A stretch of DNA of 64,000 nt from Verrucomicrobiota bacterium (GTDB taxonomy: Bacteria > Verrucomicrobiota > Verrucomicrobiia > Opitutales > Intestinicryptomonadaceae), in NCBI GenBank assembly GCA_023450935.1, contig JAEXGH010000005.1:1-64000 (forward strand), given 5' to 3'. The notes under the pieces were generated by a model. It was not told the origin of the DNA. It ran no database searches and saw nothing but the letters and a program-made list of their open reading frames with translations. The translations under genes were made by a program, and so were the position numbers. Positions 58,844 to 64,000 of the stretch are shown here, in pieces. The number at the start of each line of letters is the position of its first letter. Position 1 is the first letter of the stretch.

Positions 58844-60727
58844 TTATTCCTTCATTAAATTTAATGTTTCAGAAACAACGTCGGAAACGTCGATATCCTC
58901 CACGGGGACCCCTCCTTGCGGCGGCGAATTGCGCGGACGCACGACGGCTTTTGGCGCGTCGAAAACAAGCCCGTTGCGGACGGGGTTTGTCTGCCCATAT
59001 ACCGCCACGACTGGTTTGCCGAGGGCGTTTGCTATGTGCGTAAGGCGGCAGTCGGTGCCGACTACAACATTGACGTCGGCGAATTTCTCCATCAATTCGG
59101 AGTCGGTAAGACGCCCCGCCAGTGAGCGTATGTCGGCGTATTCGGCGGTGCGGGTAATTTCGAAAGCCGTCTGCGTGTCTATGTCGTCGCCGAGAACCAC
59201 AAACTTGGCGTCGTCGAGCTTCTTGTCGAGCGACTTGATTATTTCTCCCCATTTGCGCGCGCTTAGAGCATGATTGCCCCTACCCCCGCAGACAATGGCT
59301 ATGTTTGTTTTCCCCTCCGGCGACGGAAGTTTTTTAAGCGGCGAAAAATCCGCCTCTGCCGAAAGCCCGAAAGCCCTGAAAAAGCGTTCGTAATACTGCG
59401 AAAGTCCCTCGGCCTCCGAAGCGTAGTCGGCAGTAAAAACCTTTTTGAAAAAGCGGCGTTTGCGCGCGGTTGACTGCAGCGCGATATTTTCTATGGCGTC
59501 CAGAATACGCGATTCGGCATCGGCCAGGAAAGTATCCTCTATCACGGCGTGGGTGTCGAAATAGCGTCTGCGCAGGGCCGAGAAAAACGACAGGCGCGCG
59601 AGCGTTTCGGAACAATTCGGGGCACACAGAATTTCGTCGGCGAAATCGAAAGCCGAAAGTACTTCGTAAAAGCGGCGTTCGCATACAACGCTTACGGAAG
59701 CGTCGGGGCGGCTTTTGCGCAGCGCGCGCAACAACGGCACAAGCGCGAACGTTCCGCGCAGCGACGCCGGCGGCGTAACGGCGATTCTGTTGACGCGCCT
59801 CAGTTCGCCGCCCGCCTCGCTCACGCAGTTTTCAATCTGGCTTTTCTTCATCTGGGCCGCCAATCCGAAAGCCATTGACTTCGGCCAGCGGTGGTGAACC
59901 CAGAGCCAGTCTTTGCGTATTCCCGCGTCGGCGGAAAGTTTGCGCTGCAACCATGCGTTCATTTTGGGCGCGATGTCCTCGGGGTCGGAAACGTCGAGCC
60001 ACTCGGAGAAAATCTTGGCGCGCCACAGCCCCGTGCGCTTTGCGTATATGACTGCGACTTTTGCGCGACTGTGCTCTACAAGTATTTGGGGAAGTTTTGT
60101 GGAGCTGCAAATGCGGTCGAAAAGCAGTCCGTATGCGCCGCTGCGCCCCATGTTTTGGTCGAACATAACGGCTATGCAGCCGTTTGCGCGGAGGAAGTCG
60201 AGCGCGATTTTCGAGCCATCGTTTCTTGAAAGCAGCGTCAAACCGCAGCGTTGGCGCGACTCTTTCACCCAGCTTTCAATGGATTTGTCGGCGAAGGGTC
60301 TGTAGAAAACGCCGATGCGCGGCACGGGACTGTCAACCAGCGCGGGCATGAGCGTAATCGACTCCATCATGCAAAAGTGCGGGCTCAACACAACAATAGG
60401 CGACGGGTTTTTCGAGTTTTTTTTGAACTCCGAAACGAGGTAGTCGTCAACCGAGAAACGCCGCTTGAGCCTCTCGATTTCCATATACGGATTCGCCAGC
60501 ACGAACAGCGCCATTTCCACCATTCTGCGCGCCGATTCGTCGCCGACCGCCCTTATTTCGGCGTCTGACATTTCGGGGAAACAGTGCGACAGGTTCGAAT
60601 AACCTATGCGCATGCGCGAATTCATAAACACGCGCATAAACGCCACCACAAATACGCACAGTCCGCGAACCACGAAATCGGGAGTTTTCGAGAGTGTCCA
60701 ACCCAACGCTACTATAAGATATTTCAT
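58844..60727 (-). CDS. Fusion of an LpxL-like lipid A acyltransferase and a GT9 heptosyltransferase-like domain
   Basis: 627 residues from [18 protein letters not shown]; upstream in-frame codons are arginine-rich and noncoding-looking and overlap the trp terminator. The N-terminal half (1-about 300) is a lysophospholipid/lauroyl acyltransferase: SPHFCMMES gives the HX4E motif, with [11 protein letters not shown] and [12 protein letters not shown]. The C-terminal half (about 310-627) is glycosyltransferase family 9: [60 protein letters not shown]. Both activities belong to LPS building at the inner membrane's cytoplasmic side. Their joining in one chain is unusual. Confidence 0.85.
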   Translation of the reverse strand: MKYLIVALGWTLSKTPDFVVRGLCVFVVAFMRVFMNSRMRIGYSNLSHCFPEMSDAEIRAVGDESARRMVEMALFVLANPYMEIERLKRRFSVDDYLVSEFKKNSKNPSPIVVLSPHFCMMESITLMPALVDSPVPRIGVFYRPFADKSIESWVKESRQRCGLTLLSRNDGSKIALDFLRANGCIAVMFDQNMGRSGAYGLLFDRICSSTKLPQILVEHSRAKVAVIYAKRTGLWRAKIFSEWLDVSDPEDIAPKMNAWLQRKLSADAGIRKDWLWVHHRWPKSMAFGLAAQMKKSQIENCVSEAGGELRRVNRIAVTPPASLRGTFALVPLLRALRKSRPDASVSVVCERRFYEVLSAFDFADEILCAPNCSETLARLSFFSALRRRYFDTHAVIEDTFLADAESRILDAIENIALQSTARKRRFFKKVFTADYASEAEGLSQYYERFFRAFGLSAEADFSPLKKLPSPEGKTNIAIVCGGRGNHALSARKWGEIIKSLDKKLDDAKFVVLGDDIDTQTAFEITRTAEYADIRSLAGRLTDSELMEKFADVNVVVGTDCRLTHIANALGKPVVAVYGQTNPVRNGLVFDAPKAVVRPRNSPPQGGVPVEDIDVSDVVSETLNLMKE

Positions 60728-60805
60728 TCTGCGCAAACATAAGAACGTCCCGAAAATATTGCAATTTTTAAATGATGTCCCCCAAAAAAATTTTGCCGCA
60801 CGCAC

Positions 60806-60834
60806 AAAAAAAGCGGAACGCAAACGCGTCCGCT
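60806..60834 (-). terminator. Terminator after trpA
   Basis: On the minus strand AGCGGA and TCCGCT pair (with further GC pairs in the loop region) and are followed by TTTTTTT, 24 bases past the trpA stop. It ends the trp operon transcript before the LPS-type gene. Confidence 0.85.
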
Positions 60835-60857
60835 CTTTGCCCGAAACAAACCGAAAC

Positions 60858-61658
60858 CTACCTGCCCACCGACTGCGCAAGCTCCGCAACAAACGCCGCG
60901 GCGGCGGCGAGCGCCGCCGGCTCTCCGCTTTCCGCAAGCATTCTGTGAGCGATGTCCACAAAGCGGCTGCCCACTACAACCGCGTCGGCAGACTTTGCCA
61001 CTTCCTCCGCCATTTTGCCGCTTGAAATACCGAAGCCAACCGCCACGGGAAGACGCGAATTTGCGCGAACGGCGTCGATACGTTCCGCCAAACCCTCCGG
61101 AAGGCTGTCGCGCGCGCCCGTAATTCCGACAACCGAAATGTAGTAGAGGAAGCCGCTGCCCTTCTCCGACATTTCGCGGACGCGTTCAAGAGGCGTTGTT
61201 GGTGCGGCAAGCGGCACGAGGCAGATACCGCGCGAATCGAGCGCAGGCTTGATTTCGGCGCACTCTTCAAGCGGAACGTCCACAACCAACCACGCGTCTA
61301 TACCTGCCCTTGCGGAAGCTTCCGCGGCGGCGTCTACGCCGTATTTGAAAATCGGGTTGTAGTATGAAAACAGCACGAATTTCTTGTCAACGCCCTTTGC
61401 GCGCAGCGACGCAACCATTTTGAAAACGCCGTCGAGCGTGCAGCCGCCCTTGATTGCCCTGCCGCCCGCAGCCTGAATTATCTTGCCGTCTGCCACGGGG
61501 TCGGAGAACGGAACGCCCAATTCCACAATGTCCGCGCCCGAGCGGCAAATGCGCTCGATAAGCTTTTCGGTGAACTCCAAAGACGGGTCGCCGCACGAAA
61601 CGAAAATCGCCAACGCCGCCCTGTTTTGTTTTTTCAAATCTTCGAACAATTTTTTCAT
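60858..61658 (-). CDS. trpA: Tryptophan synthase alpha subunit
   Basis: 266 residues. [31 protein letters not shown] and the phosphate-binding end [15 protein letters not shown] are typical; Glu in VELGVPFSD and Asp in PFSDPVADG are the catalytic residues. It releases indole from indole-glycerol phosphate to the beta subunit. Its start overlaps the trpB stop as ATGA, and a strong terminator follows. Confidence 0.95.
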   Translation of the reverse strand: MKKLFEDLKKQNRAALAIFVSCGDPSLEFTEKLIERICRSGADIVELGVPFSDPVADGKIIQAAGGRAIKGGCTLDGVFKMVASLRAKGVDKKFVLFSYYNPIFKYGVDAAAEASARAGIDAWLVVDVPLEECAEIKPALDSRGICLVPLAAPTTPLERVREMSEKGSGFLYYISVVGITGARDSLPEGLAERIDAVRANSRLPVAVGFGISSGKMAEEVAKSADAVVVGSRFVDIAHRMLAESGEPAALAAAAAFVAELAQSVGR

Positions 61659-62857
61659 TTTCTATCCTTCAAATAATCCATTACCGATTGCATGTCCTTG
61701 TCGCCGCGCCCCGAAAGGCTGACAATTATCGACCTGTCGGGCGAAAGTTCGCGCGCGTTTTTCATCGCAAGCGCGACCGCGTGCGAAGACTCGAGAGCGG
61801 GAATTATTCCCTCCAAGCGGCAGAGTTTTTGGAAGGCGTCAACCGCCTCTTCGTCGGTTATCGGAACGTATGTAGCCCTGCCCGAATCGTGCAGATAGGC
61901 GTGTTCGGGCCCGACTCCGGGGTAGTCCAAACCCGCCGATACTGAGAACGTCGTTTTTATCTGCCCGTGTTCGTCCTGCAAGAGGTATGTTTTGTTGCCG
62001 TGCAGAACGCCGACAGTTCCAGCGCAAAGACTCGCCGAGTGCATTCCCGTTTCGACGCCCGCGCCCGCCGCCTCCGCGCCGAAAAGCGCGACTTCATCGT
62101 TTTCTATAAACGGGGCGAAAATGCCGATTGCGTTGCTGCCGCCGCCAACGCACGCCACTATTTGGTCGGGAAGTTTTCCGTTGGCTTCGAGGAACTGGCG
62201 TTTTGCCTCCCTGCCGATTATCGACTGGAATTCCTTTACCATCAGCGGATACGGGTGCGGCCCAGCCGCCGTGCCGATGACGTAGAAAGTGTCCTCCACG
62301 CGCGCCACCCACGTCCTTAGAGCCTCGTTCATTGCGTCCTTGAGCGTGGCCTCGCCCTCGGGGATTTCAACTGCCACCAAGTTGCCGCCCAGCATTTTTA
62401 TGCGCGCTGCGTTCTGCGCTTGGCGGCGGACATCTTCGGCCCCCATAAAAACGTCGCATTCCATTCCGAAAAGCGCGGCGACAGTGGCTGTTGCAACGCC
62501 GTGCATGCCCGCGCCCGTTTCGGCAATGAGCTTGTGTTTGCCCATTCTGCGCGCAAGCAACGCCTGCCCGATTGTGTTGTTTACCTTGTGCGCTCCCGTA
62601 TGGTTGAGGTCTTCGCGCTTGAGGTAGATTTTCGCGCCGCCGCAATATTCGGTGAGCCGTTTTGCAAAGTATAGCGGAGACGGACGCCCCACATACTCCC
62701 TCATAAGCGACAAATATTCCGCCTTGAACGATTCGTCCTCAACCGCCGCGTAGAATTCGCGCTCCAAGTCTTTCAGCGCGCACACGAGCGTTTCGGCGAT
62801 ATACATTCCGCCGAATTCGCCGAATTTTCCCGTTTTGTAATCTATGTAGTCTTTCAT
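61655..62857 (-). CDS. trpB: Tryptophan synthase beta subunit
   Basis: 400 residues from [19 protein letters not shown], chosen because it overlaps the trpF stop (ATGA) and matches family starts. [20 protein letters not shown] holds the PLP lysine, [17 protein letters not shown] and [12 protein letters not shown] the PLP phosphate loop. It joins indole and serine to tryptophan. It is coupled to trpF and trpA by overlaps. Confidence 0.95.
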   Translation of the reverse strand: MKDYIDYKTGKFGEFGGMYIAETLVCALKDLEREFYAAVEDESFKAEYLSLMREYVGRPSPLYFAKRLTEYCGGAKIYLKREDLNHTGAHKVNNTIGQALLARRMGKHKLIAETGAGMHGVATATVAALFGMECDVFMGAEDVRRQAQNAARIKMLGGNLVAVEIPEGEATLKDAMNEALRTWVARVEDTFYVIGTAAGPHPYPLMVKEFQSIIGREAKRQFLEANGKLPDQIVACVGGGSNAIGIFAPFIENDEVALFGAEAAGAGVETGMHSASLCAGTVGVLHGNKTYLLQDEHGQIKTTFSVSAGLDYPGVGPEHAYLHDSGRATYVPITDEEAVDAFQKLCRLEGIIPALESSHAVALAMKNARELSPDRSIIVSLSGRGDKDMQSVMDYLKDRK

Positions 62858-63465
62858 AATTTCAATTCGAAAAGTTTTTTTACAAGTTCCATATTTTTGA
62901 CGCCCGCCGAAGTTTCGAGCTTCGAATTTGCGTCCAAGCAGTAGGGTTTTACGCGCTCCGCAGCTGCCGCCGCGTTTTCGGACGAAATGCCGCCCGCAAG
63001 AACGACGCTGCGCGAGGCGGCGAGTTCGGCGGCGAAGTTCCAGTCGGCGCAAACGCCCGTTCCGCCGACCGCCGAACCCGAACGCGAATCTACGACAAGC
63101 CTGTCGGCACTGCATTCAAGCGCGTCTTTGAGCGACTGAACCGAATCGAGCCAAACAGTCCTCCATATTTCCGCGTTTGTGCGGCGGCGGATTTCATTCA
63201 GGAAAGCGTTGTCGCGCGGCGCGTGGATTTGCACCGCGCCGAGCTTTGCCGCGCGCACCGCGCCCACAATAAAGTCGGCGTCCTGATTTACGAAAACGCC
63301 AACGCACTGCGCGCGGCTCAACGCCTCGGAAATTGCGCGCGCCGTTGCGGTATCTACGCGGCGCGGGCTTTTAGGTTCGAAAATCGCGCCCACATACGCC
63401 GCCCCCAGAGCGTCGATTTCCGAGGCCTGCTCGGGTTTTGTGATTCCGCATATTTTTATTTTCAT
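62854..63465 (-). CDS. trpF: Phosphoribosylanthranilate isomerase
   Basis: 203 residues from [17 protein letters not shown], which overlaps the trpC stop (ATGA). KICGIT carries the catalytic cysteine; LVVDSRSG carries the catalytic Asp; [13 protein letters not shown] and the end [15 protein letters not shown] form the phosphate site, slightly different from the usual VSSGVE wording. It catalyses the third-to-last step to indole-glycerol phosphate. Confidence 0.93.
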   Translation of the reverse strand: MKIKICGITKPEQASEIDALGAAYVGAIFEPKSPRRVDTATARAISEALSRAQCVGVFVNQDADFIVGAVRAAKLGAVQIHAPRDNAFLNEIRRRTNAEIWRTVWLDSVQSLKDALECSADRLVVDSRSGSAVGGTGVCADWNFAAELAASRSVVLAGGISSENAAAAAERVKPYCLDANSKLETSAGVKNMELVKKLFELKL

Positions 63466-64000
63466 TTGCCCAAAAGTTCCGCCAGTTTTTGCGCGGGATT
63501 TTCCGCCGCCATGAGCGAAGTGCCTATCAGGGCGGCGTCCGCGCCCGCAGCCTGCGCGCGCAAAAGCGTTTCGCGCGAGTCTATCGCGCTTTCCGAAACG
63601 CGCACAACGCCGTCGGGAATGCGCGAAAGCAGGCGTTCGGAAATTGTGAAATCGGTTTCGAAAGAACTCAAATTGCGGCAGTTTACGCCTATTATCTCCG
63701 CGCCCGCCGAGGCGAGGAAATCGACCTCGTCGGCTGTGTGCGCCTCGCAAAGAGTGTCGAGATTCAGGCTTTTTGCGAACGCCGAAAGCTCCTCAAACTC
63801 GTCCGCCGAAAGCATGCGCGCAATCAGCAAAACAGCCGACGCCCCGCAAACTTTCGCCCTGCAAATCTGGTATTTGTCGAAGACGAAATTCTTATACAGA
63901 AGCGGGATTTTCACACCGGCTGCGGCAATCTCCAAATTGGCGTCCGAACCCAGAAAATACTTGGGTTCGGTCAACACCGACATCGCCGCCGCGCCAGCGT
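63462..64000 (-). CDS. trpC: Indole-3-glycerol phosphate synthase, 5' end outside the window
   Basis: About 179 codons to the window edge; no start is included. LTEPKYFLGS, PLLYKNFVFDKYQICRAK (with the catalytic Lys), IGVNCRNLSSFETDF, VRVSESAIDSRETL and ALIGTSLMA are the expected core motifs from the middle of the protein onward. It is the first visible gene of trpC-trpF-trpB-trpA. Upstream trp genes may follow beyond the window. Confidence 0.94.
   Translation of the reverse strand, partial: AGAAAMSVLTEPKYFLGSDANLEIAAAGVKIPLLYKNFVFDKYQICRAKVCGASAVLLIARMLSADEFEELSAFAKSLNLDTLCEAHTADEVDFLASAGAEIIGVNCRNLSSFETDFTISERLLSRIPDGVVRVSESAIDSRETLLRAQAAGADAALIGTSLMAAENPAQKLAELLGK

Noticed and set aside
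58119..59273. 384-codon plus-strand frame spanning purT and the LPS-type fusion gene
   Set aside because: It crosses the boundary of two well-identified minus-strand genes and has no motif.

Overview
The window looks like the chromosome of a Gram-negative bacterium. It carries an LPS acyltransferase/heptosyltransferase-type gene, purT and a trpCFBA operon, all of moderately high GC. A member of the Verrucomicrobiota (PVC group) is a plausible host, but that is an inference from gene style, not a proof. Two blocks of acquired DNA dominate.

Region 1 (1-14.3 kb) is an AT-rich defence island. It holds a serine recombinase (780-1376), a PLD-nuclease/SNF2-type helicase (1942-5262), an Eco57I-like adenine methyltransferase with a C-terminal target-recognition domain (5270-8641), a head-to-head silent alternative recognition domain (8643-9521) and a 1234-residue probable defence protein (9785-13489). 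The methyltransferase gene and the silent cassette share three perfect inverted repeats (26, 89 and 37 bp). The outer 26-bp pair lies in the same reading frame in both copies, so inversion would swap the DNA specificity of the system. This phase-variable, ATP-dependent restriction-modification-like locus is the most interesting feature of the window.

Region 2 (14.2-18.9 kb) is a scar zone: a tRNA-Arg 5' half, an excisionase-like HTH gene, two remnants of related tyrosine integrases flanking a Fic gene, a YeiH-family transporter and a decayed sugar-phosphate-isomerase-like gene.

Region 3 (18,952-57,436) is a 38.4-kb prophage bounded by 107-bp direct repeats at a tRNA-Leu(CAG) gene. Nearly all genes run on the minus strand. 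Reading from right to left they are: integrase; a plus-strand lysogeny-phase gene of unknown function; a ribbon-helix-helix regulator with three identical palindromic operators; recombination and replication genes (exonuclease, ERF annealing protein, SSB, PD-(D/E)xK nuclease, replication protein, MazG-like); Lar-like, DUF551-like and ASCH-like accessory genes; a 10-bp repeat array next to the small terminase; terminase; portal; secreted and lysis-type genes; scaffold; N4-gp56-type capsid; collar-domain fibre; adaptor; beta-propeller tail protein; internal virion proteins; and a 3146-residue polyvalent ejection protein. There is no tail tube, sheath or tape-measure gene, so the virion should be podovirus-like.

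Region 4 (57.4-64 kb) is chromosomal: tRNA-Leu, purT, a fused LpxL-like/GT9 gene with a 2-bp spacing to purT, and trpC-trpF-trpB-trpA with ATGA overlaps, trpC running off the end of the window.
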